64,000 bases of DNA, taken from Magnolia sinica (taxonomy: Eukaryota; Streptophyta; Magnoliopsida; Magnoliales; Magnoliaceae). Below the pieces are notes generated by a model that had not been told where the DNA came from, ran no database searches, and worked only from the letters and a program-made list of their open reading frames with translations. Shown one piece after another: positions 32,716-43,865 of the stretch. Position numbers and translations under genes: made by a program. The stretch lies in assembly GCF_029962835.1 (NCBI RefSeq), contig NC_080584.1, forward strand, positions 82,178,862 through 82,242,861, written 5' to 3'. Within the stretch, counting starts at the first letter, position 1. Each line of letters opens with the position of its first letter.

Positions 32716-33489
32716 ACGTGATGTTTGTGTTAAATCCAATCCGTTCATCCGCTTCGCCAGCCTATTTTAGAGTACAATTCTAAACATGGGACAGACCCAA
32801 AGCTCAAGTGGTCCACACCATAGGAGCTTAGTGCTGCAGTAAACTCATGGAGCACCAGTGAGAGAAAAGAAGAAAGACCGAGGTAGGGCTCAGTTCGTTC
32901 AGATGCCCTTTGCCTTCCTGTCAAATGTACAAGAGGCTGGACGGTGATGACGTTGTAGGGGATGTCGGACGGTGGTGATAGGACTGGCAATGCAAAGATG
33001 GACCGCCCCAGACGTGCGGATTTGCTGGCAGGCAGAGCAGATTATAAAGGTGAAATCGGAGATGGTGATGATGAAGATAGCCTAAGATGAAGGTGATGAG
33101 AACGGTGATTATGGATGACAGTGGGAATGTAGTTGGGGATGATGGTGGGAGAAGATTTCAGGCAGTGATGCAGGTACAGCAGCAATTGGATATAAAGGAA
33201 CGAAATTGCCGTTTGATGAGTTGCATATGGATGATGTGGGTTCAAAGGTTGGATTTTGCGGGCAGAGTTACGGCTATGAGCTACTGCCAATCAAAAGGCC
33301 ACCGACGGACGGACGGACGAACGATAGTGCACGCGTGTGCACCGACAGCGGTAATGAATTGTGAGGATGAAAGGTGATGAATTGTGAAGATAAGGGCCGA
33401 ATCATGCATGGCTGTGGTTTCATGTTAGGGAGAGATGAATTAGGTGCAAGCAAAGGGCGTGGATTGCGCGTGGTGTGCCACACACCACA
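32716..33489. other. Intergenic, no gene recognised
   Basis: A stretch rich in 'ggtgatgatg' and 'ggacggacgg' wording; frames on both strands are low-complexity and match nothing I know. Confidence 0.4.
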
Positions 33490-35010
33490 TCACCAAATTT
33501 TGTGGACCCCAGTATGATGTATTTGTTATATCCACACCGTCCATTTAGAAAGATAATTTTAGGTTATGAACTTAAAAATGAGATAGATCTAAAGCTCAAG
33601 TAGACCACACCACAGAAAGTAGTGGAATAATGATATCCACCATTGAAACCTTTCGACGGCTAACCGTGATCTTTATTTACCATACAACCTGTTCGTAAGG
33701 TCAGACAGGCCTCATAGAAGGGAAAAAATAAATATCAGCTGGATACAAAACTTCCGTGGCCTTCAAGAATTTTTCCACGGCAGACTTTTAATCCCCACTG
33801 CTTTTTGTGCGGTGGTTCACTCGGAAGCTGTCTGAGAGTGTGGATTTGGAACTGCTGGATTTGAAACCCAAGTAGCTATGCATGGTATATTTATTGAGGT
33901 TTGAATTTAATTATTAAATCAACTTGTAATATCTCTAATTAGTGGCATATGTAATGTTTGACATAATGGTTGTAATAAATATATGCTTTACTCAAAAATG
34001 ATGAAATTCCAAGTCTAGAATGAGCCACAAGCACAAGTTCATATCCGAGTAACTAACCAACAATTTTTAACCGTGATTTACATAGACAACGTTTGGACAG
34101 TATTGATCTTCATGTTAAAGTAATTAATAGTGATGGAAATGATAATCTAATTGCTTTTGGATATCATTAGTAGGCCATGTGCCCAATAGAATAATAGACA
34201 CACACGATTACCAGTGCAACTATTTAAAGGATTTTGGGAGTATTCCAAGCTCTCACGGTGAATTTCAAACCCCCTCTTAGAAGGGATTTGAAATCCCCTA
34301 TATTAGAAACCCCCGAGTAGCTGCCAAACAATCAGGGGATTTGAAATCCCCTCAAATCCCCCCAAATGCATGGTGCCAAGCGACCCCTCAAACTTTGTTA
34401 TCCCTTTTTTTTTTATTTTTAATTTTTTAATTTTTATTTTTTGTCTCAAAACGATCTCGCCAAATGTACAAACGGTTTGAATATAATATACATACATCGT
34501 GGTGGCCCACATAACTTGGTCACGTCCGACCTAGCTACAGACCGAGGGTCCTGTCGGGGCCTCTGGGGAACCTAGCTACAGATGTACGGTGTATCCACAC
34601 CGTACATCTATTTAGACAGATCTTTTTAAGAAAGGTTGGCAAGAAGGAGGCGGATCTAAGGCTCAACTGCTCCACATCATAGAAAGCATCATAGAAAGCA
34701 GTGGAGATTGAACGCTTACCATTGAAAATGTTTGGGGTAACAGAAGTCTTAGATCAACCTAATATTTAATTTTCCCCTCCATCCAGATCCACGGGACTTT
34801 ATGGACAGGGTTGATGGCATATAAACATCGTGGTGGGCTCCAGTAAGGTATTGCTGGTGTCACCGTCACTAAAGCTTCCTGTGGTGGGGTCCACTTAGCC
34901 TTAGATTTTCCTTGTTTCGCACCAGCCCTAAAACAATCTATCAAAATGGATGGTTAACGTGGATACAACACATATATTATAGTAGCCTCACAGAGCCCCT
35001 GATATGATTG
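33490..35010. repeat. Cluster of MITE-like repeats
   Basis: 33497-33720 has one end of the 'tggaccccagtatgatgtat' type. 34255-34390 holds 'ggggatttgaaatcccc', a perfect palindrome at about 34335-34351, with 'ccccaaatgcatggtgccaag' beside it. 34510-35010 has imperfect inverted arms ('ggcctctggggaacctagc' and 'gtggatacaacacatatatta' sides). There are no genes. Confidence 0.5.
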
Positions 35011-35089
35011 GACGTCTCTAGCTTGGTAATGGGAATTAAGGGTAGTACCTAATCCGTGTCCACCAGCAAAGAGGTCAGCCAGTTTGGGT

Positions 35090-35530
35090 GGCCCCGCCAT
35101 GATCTATTTTTGAACTTTACCATGATCATCGGGTGGGTGACCTAATTTAGGTGTTGGGTTAAAAACCAGCCTAAACCATGATTCTGGTGGACCACACTAT
35201 AGGAAAAAATATACAAGGTGAAGCCTGCCGTCAAAACTGTTTCCCTTGGTGTGGCCCACCTGAAGCACAGATCAGCCTGATTTTTGACCCCTATTCTTAA
35301 AGTTTGGTGTGGCATCCAATGATTCATTTGGATTTTAAATAACTGCTATGGTGAACCCTATAAAAAGTCAAGGGTGGAGTGGACCCCGTCTTTCTCTCAA
35401 GTGTTTCCTTTAGTGTGGCCCACTTGAATTACAGGCCAGCTTGATTTTTTTTAGCTTTGTGCATAACATCAATGATACGAGTTAGTTTCACATATACGTC
35501 ATGGTGGGCTCTAAAATAATAAAAAGGTAG
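35090..35530 (+). repeat. Degenerate direct repeat, period about 163 bp
   Basis: 'gtttcccttggtgtggcccacctgaa' and 'agatcagcctgatttttg' (35239-35284) recur at about 35402-35452 with changes. Non-coding. Confidence 0.5.
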
Positions 35531-35570
35531 TCATTCTCTTCCCAAGTATCTCCTTAGTACGAGTCACTTT

Positions 35571-35719
35571 TTCTTTTTCTTTTTTCACACACGCACTCAC
35601 ACCCCACACACACCCACAACACATACACCACGTGAGATTTCACCACAATGGGTAGTTGAACCCATGACCTCAAGTGGAAAGGCTTGTGAGTCTACCACTG
35701 TGGCATGAGTAAGCCACGG
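35571..35719 (-). mobile_element. SINE-like repeat, minus strand
   Basis: Read on the minus strand: A-box-like 'ccacagtggtagactcac', B-box-like 'catgggttcaactaccc', 'gtgaaatctcac', a TG-rich tract and a tail of A with some G. Same family as 11941 and 21224. Target duplications are not clear. Confidence 0.7.
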
Positions 35720-35756
35720 AACCCACCCACACAGGCTGACCCCTTTGCTGGCATGT

Positions 35757-36460
35757 TGATGTAGAGTGGGTCACGGACAATTACATGGCCAAGATGGATC
35801 AGAAAAGGCCCGGTCGACGACAGAAGTGATCCAGACCATCGAACCTTAAATCGAGCGTATCTTGCAATTTGGAATGAGTTATCTGACATAAAAATATATG
35901 ATTTTGGGATAGAATGAGCTACTGAAGCCAACCAACCCGCTACGCCGGGTTGCACAGCCTGGAATTACGAAAAACCCCTGGATCGGCAGTTGTTTCCTTG
36001 TTTTAATTTCGTTTTTACTATAAATAGTAAGTTTTAGTTTGATTATAACTCTTCATCCGTCGGGTTTTAGGAGTTGCGCCCAACGTGAAAAGAGCTTAGA
36101 ATAATTAAGAGAACAGTTTAATGAAGCCAAATAGGACACTTACTATTTTTGGCCGAAAACCTTGCGCACTAGTAGACATCACGACCGTCTATAAATAGTA
36201 AGTTTACTATTTATAGTAAGTCGCGGATTCTAAGAGTTTGAGTTATAGTTTGATTCTGATTTCTTTCCCATTGCTTGGTACCCCTATTTAAAGGGTTGTG
36301 AACTCGTTTTTATTCATCAATTAATCAATTTCGAATTTATTAGAATTTATTTCTTTCTGCTTTCTTTCCTCGTGGATTCGAGAAGTCTCTATGAGGAGTC
36401 CAGAGAAGCTCCGTGGATTCGGAGTAGTTATCCTCATCACGTTCATCCCTACGTCACAAG
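35757..36460 (+). repeat. LTR-like dispersed repeat, copy 3
   Basis: Begins TGATGTAGAGTGGGTC and ends near 'cgttcatccctacgtca'. It contains 'ttactataaatagtaag', an inner palindrome 'aagtttactatttatagtaag' and 'cccctatttaaagggttgtg'. No matching internal region is beside it, so it is probably a solo LTR. Confidence 0.6.
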
Positions 36461-38020
36461 TTCCGTCAAAGGCATTTGTTCACATGGTGGATAGTCAGAT
36501 TGGATATTGAAAACACATCACAGTGGAGCCTACCCGCACAGGCTGACTACTTTGCCTGCATGTAAAGGCTTTACCATCTTCAAAGGTGTGTGTGGGAGAT
36601 CAAAAGATCTTAACAGATATACATGAAACCATTCATATATTTATTTGTTGTATATAGCATGCAAAACGGATAATTAGTAGCCTATACGGGAACAACAACC
36701 AGAGTTCTCAAACATTCATGCATCCTATTCCGGAGTGGCAATCACTCAGGCCTGTATCTAGATATTCCTTTATATATCTTATGAGAAAGAGAGAGGACCT
36801 GATCTTTCAAGAAGACAGCCCTTGATGAGTCTCCCTTGTTTTCGTCTCCTGGAGAGAAGGTTGAATGGAAGCAACTGAGTGTGTCTACACAGCAAAAAAT
36901 GTAAGAAGTTTGACAGAACTAAAAACTAAAAACTTCAAAAAGGAAAGAAAACAAATAGAAGAAAACTACTTTTGAGCACAAACCTAACTTGGATGATTGA
37001 AAGCATGCAAAAGAAACAAATCAATAGTGCACTACTTATTGATTTTCTGATCTAGTATATAACAGCACGAAATTAACCTGACACGAGTCCAAAAGGTTAG
37101 AATGCTTTCGAGGAAATTATTGATGGTGATGCTTTGAATTCTAGAAGGGTTTAATTTTTTTACTTCTTTGGTTAGTCGCAATGAACCAAGCTAATTCATT
37201 GCAACTCTCTACCATACAAGTGGTCGTATACTTGTTAAGCACGTCTCTCACCCTATGGTGAGACTGATGATGTGGTCCACATTGCCACATCAGCCCCCAT
37301 AAGATTATACCTAGTTTTATTAAATTTTAAAATTAATGGTTAATACCACATCATACCCCCATACGATTTTATTAAATTTTAAAATTAATGGTTTATTTTT
37401 TCTTTTTTGAGAGGTAATCATATCTTTTGGGACTTTTAGTCACTGGACATCAAGTAACTAACCAATCCATAATCTTCATGCAGCTGCCATTTCTCTTGAT
37501 GGAAGAAAAGCTATAAAAGGATAAATCTTGAAGGGTGACTGGTCTACCTACCCCTTGATACCATCTATCTTGGTATGCATTCCTTGCATAGATTAGAAAA
37601 TTATCAATTCTCAATAATAAAAAATTTAGTACCAAAAACTCAAAAAAGGCATGTATGTGTGACATTACTTGGTTTGTGGTTGGATTTATACAGTCGGAGG
37701 AGAATGCATAAATAAACAATATTGTATCTGATTGCCATTTTGGAGGTAACATCCTGTGCTTCTGCTTTATTTTGCTGAGATTTTGGAAAAAGAGCTGTTA
37801 CCCCAATATGTGGCTCTTGATTTGTACTTATTTACTTCTTTTAAGGTTCCCATCCTAAGGTTCATATTTTTGATGGGCCGTCGGCTTAAGATGTAGGCAT
37901 AGGCTGACATGTTATCTGTTTAGGGGTTTTGCAAATCCATATTTAAGCAAATCTATTGCATGTTGCAACCTCGTTCTATAGAAATATTTAAATGATGCTC
38001 CGGTTTACTACTAAAATTTT
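36461..38020. other. Intergenic, no gene recognised
   Basis: A short direct repeat 'attttattaaattttaaaattaatggtt' type occurs at about 37315-37343 and 37367-37394. Frames are short and unrecognised. Confidence 0.4.
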
Positions 38021-38021
38021 A

Positions 38022-38145
38022 CACTAGCAAAAAATCGAGCAAGGCTAGAAACGTTGGAAATTTTTAGCTACAGATATAAACCGTAGCTATTACAGATTTA
38101 ATTCGTAGCTAAAACGTACATGATCTGTAGCTAAAGCCTACGTTC
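38022..38145 (+). repeat. CACTAG terminus with subterminal repeats
   Basis: CACTAG, then inverted units built on 'tagctacag.ta.aaaccgtagct' and 'cgtagctaaa'. Typical of plant CACTA ends. Confidence 0.6.
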
Positions 38146-38175
38146 CACCATGACCTTATTAGAGATTGATGGTGG

Positions 38176-38466
38176 CTAAGGGACTCCATGGGGCCCATTG
38201 GAATATATGTATTTTATCTAAGCCGCCTATAAATTCTGATATATAATTTCAGTGGATGAGCCCAAAAATTAGGTAGATTGAAGGTCTAATTGGACCACAT
38301 CATAAGAAATAATGAAAAATAAATTTTTATCGTTAATATTTTATATGGTCCTCTTACAGCTTTGATCTGACTCATTTTTGGGATCAAACCTTAAAATGAT
38401 CTTTTAAAATGAATGGACGGAGTAAATAAGTAACATACATCACGATGGGCCCCACAAGACCTAAAA
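38176..38466. mobile_element. MITE-like inverted repeat
   Basis: The left arm 'ggggcccattggaatatatg' to 'gcccaaaaattag' pairs imperfectly with the right arm 'tcatttttgggatcaaacc' to 'catcacgatgggccccac'. Same general family as 27314-27613, more diverged. Confidence 0.6.
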
Positions 38467-38687
38467 CTACGCACATAAAAGTGTCGTCCGTCACCCCCCT
38501 CCCCTAAAACAATCCCGCGCGTGCCCATCTCCCAACCCAAATCCCTCAAATCTCCCTCGCACACCCACCCCTCTCCCAAAACCCAAACCCTCTCTTTCTC
38601 GCGCCCATGCCTCTCCCAAAACCCAAACCCTCTCTCTCTCTCTCGCGCTCGTGCCTCTCCCAAAACCCAAGGCCCCTCTGTTTCCTA

Positions 38688-38688
<1 letters not shown>

Positions 38689-38724
<36 letters not shown>
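38689..38724. repeat. (CT)n microsatellite
   Basis: CT dinucleotide run in a C/T-rich stretch (38490-38760) that resembles a plant 5' leader. Short frames over it are low-complexity artefacts. Confidence 0.9.
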
Positions 38725-38727
<3 letters not shown>

Positions 38728-38909
38728 AGGGTTTTCAAAACTCTCTTTCACTGTAAACTAGTCATTGATCTATGATCACACCCTGTGTTAGGGTTTTCGA
38801 ACCCCCTTTCATGCTACCCTCATCACCGCCTCAGCTTCTCCACCAGCCGCATAATAGCTAGTTGGGTTTTTGGGCAGAGAAAGTTTCTGGGGTTTTAACC
38901 TTGCTCTGA

Positions 38910-39018
38910 TGTGGTTTCGGCAGTGCATTCGAGTGTGGATGAGTATTTGGCCGACTGGTTCGGTTTGAATCAATCCAAGTATCAATGGGCGTTGAATGAT
39001 TACTATGAGAGCAAGGGA
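38910..39018 (+). pseudogene. Exon-like fragment, protein not identified
   Basis: Starting near 38910 one plus-strand frame reads SDVVSAVHSSVDEYLADWFG followed by LNQSKYQWALNDYYESKG with no stop, and has a good codon look compared with its surroundings. It follows a C/T-rich leader-like zone with 'agggtttt' motifs, so it may be the first coding exon of a captured gene. I do not recognise the protein. No donor GT fits perfectly at its end ('aattgtgag' at 39017-39025 is possible). Confidence 0.4.
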
Positions 39019-39343
39019 ATTGTGAGTTTGAAAACATCTACTTTTCATTCATTTTTTGCCTGGTTTTTTGAATTTTGAATTCTGGGATCTGATTATGAAT
39101 TCCACTTGTGATTCTTCTCTGATCTTATGAGGTTTTTGTTGAATTTATCTGCTCACTTTTCATGATCTTATGAGGATTTGTAAATTTTATCCATTTCTCT
39201 TGGTCTGAATGAGTGATTCATTTCTGAGATGATTGGAAGCAAGTTTTCTATTGTGAAACATGTGGAAATTTGCGCTAGGTTTTTTTATTTATTTTATTTT
39301 AATAATATGAAATCTTCTGATATACTACAAAGAAATATCTACA

Positions 39344-39501
39344 AAAATTCAAAAGGAAATATAGAAGCAAATGATGGCTCTGGTGGCTGTTCCTGTTAAC
39401 AAAGAAGGTAGCATAGTAGAGGTGGTTTTCAGCCAGAGCATGGAGAAAGCTCTGAAGTCGAACTCTAATGCTCTGTGGGAACGCATCCAAGAGGAGAACT
39501 A
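39344..39501 (+). pseudogene. Fragment of VARICOSE/EDC4-like mRNA-decapping scaffold
   Basis: The frame reads MMALVAVPVNKEGSIVEVVF, then SQSMEKALKSNSNALWERIQ, EEN. It follows the pattern of the C-terminal helical region of plant enhancer of mRNA-decapping protein 4 (VARICOSE), where a VPVTKEG motif precedes ...SMEKAVKAN.DALWARFQEENAK. An in-frame TAG lies shortly upstream (39356-39358). VARICOSE organises the decapping complex in P-bodies. Only about 50 residues remain, so this is a captured exon piece and not a gene. The match is from memory of the family and needs a search. Confidence 0.55.
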
Positions 39502-39875
39502 TTTGATTTTCCTTTCACATATTTTGCTATTGTTGGTTAGTTTGATTTTCCTTTAAAAAAACTACTGTAGGGTTATATTGTTTATGGATGTGGATTGCAT
39601 TTTATATTTATAGAGTAAATAGAAGATATTTTTCTTTCACAGATTTCCTATAATAGAAGGTATTGTAGTTCCTTCAAATTGCAATTACATTCTACTCAAC
39701 TCCAGTCACTAACAATTAGAAAGTCATTTCTGATTTATTGAACTGATAAATTAAATTCAATTTGGTATTGCATCCAATTGTATTGTTAATCTTTGAATAA
39801 ATACATATTGTGTCCATGGTGTGTGAATGCACATTTATTGAAATATGACAAACTTTCCCCCTTTCATTGCCACAG

Positions 39876-39984
39876 CTCCACACTCATCAATTCCCTTATT
39901 GCCAGCCAATCGTCAAAAAGTATTGTTAATGGAACAACTGTAGAAATGACCCCACCTTCAAGTGAAAATGGATCCAGCACGAAG
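39876..39984 (+). pseudogene. Exon-like fragment with both splice sites, protein not identified
   Basis: An acceptor 'tttcattgccacag' ends at 39875 and a donor 'GAAG^GTCAGT' follows 39984. The 109 bases between are open in one frame: STLINSLIASQSSKSIVNGT, then TVEMTPPSSENGSSTK. It is Ser/Thr-rich with no domain I know. The neighbours on both sides are captured fragments, so this is probably another. Confidence 0.4.
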
Positions 39985-40220
39985 GTCAGTGTTCTTTTTA
40001 GTTGGCATATTTACAGGATCAAAAAAAAAAAAAAAAAAAAGCAAAAAGTTTTACTATTTCAATCATCTTTATACCATTTATCTAACTATGTTCATTTAGT
40101 TCGCGAAGGATTATGGTTAAATCCCAATTTAAATCTAATAAGGGGACTGCTCCTAGTTGGCTTGAAACTTTATTGGATACTCGTTGTTCATATCAAACAT
40201 TGTATGGTTTACTGTGCTAT

Positions 40221-40310
40221 GTTCAGTTTCCGAGACAGAAGGTATGAATACAAAGGTCTTAATAATGTCTGAAAGGGAAAATTAGCAGAGGCTAAGGCAG
40301 AAAGAAAAAT
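40221..40310 (+). pseudogene. Fragment of DNA polymerase epsilon catalytic subunit
   Basis: The frame reads SFRDRRYEYKGLNNV, stop (TGA at 40270-40272), KGKLAEAKAER. This matches the very conserved SFRDRRYEYKGLNK.WKGKL.EAKA segment of family B polymerase epsilon (POL2; plant TILTED1) in the polymerase domain. The stop replaces a tryptophan codon. In the intact enzyme this part lies before the KxxxNSxYG finger motif. Only about 30 residues remain. A splice acceptor-like 'atgttcag' precedes it. The identification is from memory but the motif is distinctive. Confidence 0.6.
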
Positions 40311-41126
40311 CAAACAGTTAGCTAGCACAAATTCGAAGATCCTCTGAGATTGGAGGATCCCAACTAACACTTTGGATTCTTTTCAATTGAATGTGGTCTG
40401 CCTTTGTATTTTCTTGTTAACGTTCAATTCTTAGATTGGGGTCAAGTTGTGTTGTTTATTAATTTCAAGAAGGGGCATCCCTTTCTTGTTATACTTTGTG
40501 GTGTAATTCCTTTTTGTTTGGTGCTAATGAGATGCTTATACTACTAATAAAAATATATAAATAAATAAAAGGAAAAGAAAGAAGGAAAAAAAAAAGATCT
40601 TTTTTGGCATCATTGCCATTTGGGATCGATTTGCAAAAAAGCTAAGTTATTTGATTCTCTGGTTGCATGGACCAAACTAGCTTCTGATTCCTAGACACAG
40701 ATTTGTTGAACCAAACTAGCCTCTGATTCTTCAAAGTTGCTAATGGGTGCATTTTTTTGTCTACCTATTTTGCCTTCCCTTGTGTTGTTGTTTTTCTTAG
40801 ACCATCAGTGGTCCTAGAATTACACGAATTTTAGTAAAAGAGCAACTATTGTCTATTGAGATGCTTCTTTTGTCTTTTGCAATTGTAAGTCCTCCCCTCA
40901 TGAAATAGTTTATAGATTCATAAAGTTGTTCATAGTTGCGTGTATTATTCATGGTCATCTTTATAGGAATGGTGAAATGAAATCCTTGGAGACTTTTCTA
41001 TTCTCCATTCTTTATTATCTTCTCATAAAATGAAAAATTAAAAAAGAAGAAGTTTTGATGTTGTTGTCATTCAGCAAGGATATCGTTTTAGAAGCATTCA
41101 TCTTAAGAAATCTGTTTGTATTGCAG

Positions 41127-41211
41127 ACTATTGCATCAATGATGCAAGCACATGAAGCAGACCCAACAAACCTAGAAGGGCTTCTTGCTCTTGGTGTGAG
41201 TCACACTAATG
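41127..41211 (+). pseudogene. PEX5 exon fragment with intact splice borders
   Basis: An acceptor 'tttgtattgcag' ends at 41126 and a donor 'AATG^GTTAGT' follows 41211. The 85-base exon is open and reads TIASMMQAHEADPTNLEGLL, ALGVSHTN. It corresponds to the first TPR repeats of the peroxisomal PTS1 receptor PEX5 (family pattern AIAAMMRAQEADPTNLEVLLALGVSHTNE). PEX5 binds C-terminal SKL-type signals and carries cargo to the peroxisome. The flanking exons are not found nearby, so this is a single captured exon with its introns. Confidence 0.7.
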
Positions 41212-41470
41212 GTTAGTGACTGATTACCCATGTAGTTGTTGTGTGTAGAAGCTAGCAGACTGAGTTAAAGATGGTCCATTTTATTGAGCCTGGAGTCCTC
41301 AAAATCTCTTTTCACAATCATATGCCTGTATATGGTGGTTGTTACATATCAAAATATCTTTGAGCTTTTCAGACTAATTTTTCTGCCACACTTTCTTTTC
41401 TAATGTTTTAGCTACATATTACTATGCATTTGCTGAAAGTTTTGTTCTGCAGTTTCTATAGTTAGAGACT

Positions 41471-41582
41471 GAATGGTGTGATATACATTAACAAAATGTG
41501 ATAGGACTCATGCAAGACAGTTTTTGGAGTCTTCTGTTAATGTATATCACACCATTCCAAAAGTGATAGGACTCATGCAAGA
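41471..41582. repeat. 22-bp perfect inverted repeat with overlapping direct repeats
   Basis: 'gaatggtgtgatatacatta' and two more bases at 41471-41492 are the exact reverse complement of 41536-41557. 'gtgataggactcatgcaaga' occurs at 41498-41517 and again at 41563-41582. The pattern suggests a local inverted duplication. Confidence 0.85.
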
Positions 41583-41826
41583 TCTTGCTGTTTTGTAAGT
41601 TTTTTACTGTCTTCTCAAATTCTTTTCATTTTTTCTTTAAAAAAAAATAAATTGTTTTCTTCTCATATAATTGCATGCATATTTTCTTGTACTGTGAAGA
41701 AAACATTCCAGCAGGTGTCGCTTTTGTATTAGTATTAACCTTCAATGTTGGCTTTCCATTTAAACTATCATCATTATCTTAATCGTTCTTGTAACAATTT
41801 GGGTTGTGCTTCTAAATGGTTGGCAG

Positions 41827-41901
41827 AAATCCTATGATATGTCTGCTGACCAAACCACATGCTCTCTCATTTACCTGGCATTGGAATTGGCCATGGCAGA
41901 G
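41827..41901 (+). pseudogene. 75-base exon-like fragment, protein not identified
   Basis: An acceptor 'tggttggcag' ends at 41826 and 'GCAGAG^GTGCAT' follows 41901. It is open in one frame for 25 residues: KSYDMSADQTTCSLIYLALE, LAMAE. The length is a multiple of three with clean phase-0 borders, as for a real internal exon. I do not recognise the protein. Confidence 0.4.
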
Positions 41902-43223
41902 GTGCATATTATAACAACATTCACATATCATCTCTTAATTTAAGCACTTCAAAGGTTGAGTTTCCCTGACTATGGCCTCAATTCTTGGTCATGTTGATGA
42001 GTTGTGTGAGCTTTCCTTTGAACCAGTGATTCCTAACGTCTCTTGGTCTCATTTCAAAGTTATATCTTCTATTTTCCTTATATTGCTTAATATATTGTTT
42101 CTTGTGCAAGTCCTATTCATCAATACTTCAGATTTGATAACAAGCATCACAAAAATCCATGCTTTTTTGCATCTGTCCAGAACTAGTCTTTGGAAACATG
42201 TTAGAGGTTTCCTGTATAATAAATTTTTTGGTTCATTTCCTAGATGTTCTTGCTAAGTGAGCATGGAAGCATGTTCCATGCTTTCCACAACATGACTGGA
42301 GGGATGTTGATTTTTTATGCTCATGTAGATAGCTCATCACATGAGTAGATAGCCTACAAAAGGGAATATACCCAAGCAAGGGCATGTGCCCAAACCTACA
42401 TTACAAATATACTCAACCCACTCCAGATATCAACAAAACAACACCCCAAAAACTCCTCGGCAGAATTGGCTCATAAGGACACCCAAGTCCAGATTTTATC
42501 AATCAACATAACAACTAGCTCCAATCCATTATTAAATATTCCAATGATTCTGTGATCCAGAAACTTGAGCTGGTATTATATCTCACTGTGGGTGGATCAT
42601 GCCCTAAGATCGTAGCCCTCAAAACATTGGGCTTTTTTCCAGTTGAATGTGGACAATGTTGTATTTCCATTTAGCTCTCTATTTGTAGGCCAACATATTA
42701 GATTGGTGATGCAGACCTTTTTTGTGGGCTCCATCGAATAAACATTCCTTTTTTAAAAAAAATAAAAAATAAAAATCACCCCTGCTCGAATGCCATTACT
42801 CTTTACTTTATAATAAAGATACAGATCACATCTTAAAAAGGTAGCCCAGATAAAAAATAATTCTAAAGAAATAGTTTATTTTCAAACCAAAAGGCAATAG
42901 CATACATAAAATAAAAATAAAAATAAAACGGAAATGAAGAAACCTTTTGTTGGTGACTATGAGCAGAATGGCTCTCTGTCAAGGTTATTGTTTCTGGTGA
43001 TCCCTCCCTCGATTCTCAATCTTCCCTCACCAACCAAAACTCTCCCAAAACCAAAATTTCAACACGTTACATCAGAATCTGGCATAGTTGAAAGCTGTAA
43101 CTCGTGCAAAATCCTCACCACATTTTCATTATCATCACCACAGCTGAACAAGGATTGTAATTATTCTTCACTCTGCTTTCTGCTTTTTTCCTTTTCTTTT
43201 TTCTTTTTCTTTTCTTTTCTAGC

Positions 43224-43862
43224 TTACTGTATCTTGAATAGAGTCTTTAGTTTCACTACCAGCTTCCACTCTTCAATAAACAAGTCATCCCGATAATTTG
43301 ATTTAAGTGGGTCGATAGATTTTCTCGAGATGTGGCTAACAAGCTCATCATCAATCTCAAATTTCCTGCCATACATCTTCTGTTGTTCTTCGACGTTGGT
43401 GCTAGCAATCTTTATGGCTACCTTTTGGCCTTTCTTTTCTATATCAACCTGTTTGTGGTTAATCTCAATGGAAGCTATTCGTCCAATATCGATAAAATCC
43501 CTTGAAGGAATGCAAATTGGAGTGCCGACCTTTGCAATCCCTTCAAGGACATCAACACCCAAGACAATTGGATCTTTTTTGTTGAAAATGCAGTTCAGCA
43601 TAATCTTTAGAACACAGGGGAAGACTGCATCTTTTGTAGCTTCCTTCTTCTTTTCTTCCTTAAGATTGTCAATATAAGCCTTGAACTGATCGAACAAGTG
43701 ATAGATAATATCGGTAATGAATATCTTCACACCAGTCTCATCTGCAAGCTCCCGAGCCTCAGGTGTTACTTTGACATCGAACGCTAAGATGGTGGCATAC
43801 TCCTTCCTCTCAAGCATAACACTAGCCCTTATAACATCCCTCGGATAAACATTCCTAATTAC
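43224..43862 (-). pseudogene. eIF5B C-terminal fragment
   Basis: A 200-residue open stretch with stop at 43224. Motifs in order: EYATILAFDVKVTPEARELA, ETGVKIFITDIIYHLFDQF, KAYIDNLKEEKKKEA, then KKDPIVLGVDVLEGIAKVGT, RKFEIDDELVSHISRKSID and the ending WKLVVKLKTLFKIQ. These are domains III and IV of translation initiation factor eIF5B, the GTPase that joins ribosomal subunits. The GTPase domain is absent; no ATG opens the frame and homology begins abruptly near 43835. There is no intron across the fragment. It is antisense to the neighbouring captured pieces. The fragment is well preserved, so fairly recent. Confidence 0.9.
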
Positions 43863-43865
43863 CAA

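Noticed and set aside
37450-37752. 100-codon minus-strand frame as a gene
   Set aside because: No known motif, no regulatory context, and it lies in AT-rich intergenic DNA where such frames arise by chance.
38391-38751. Glu/Arg-rich minus-strand proteins
   Set aside because: They are translations of the (CT)n-rich stretch opposite a probable captured 5' leader.
43224-43862. A functional eIF5B gene
   Set aside because: Only domains III-IV remain, no ATG opens the frame, the GTPase domain is absent and the neighbours are fragments of unrelated genes.
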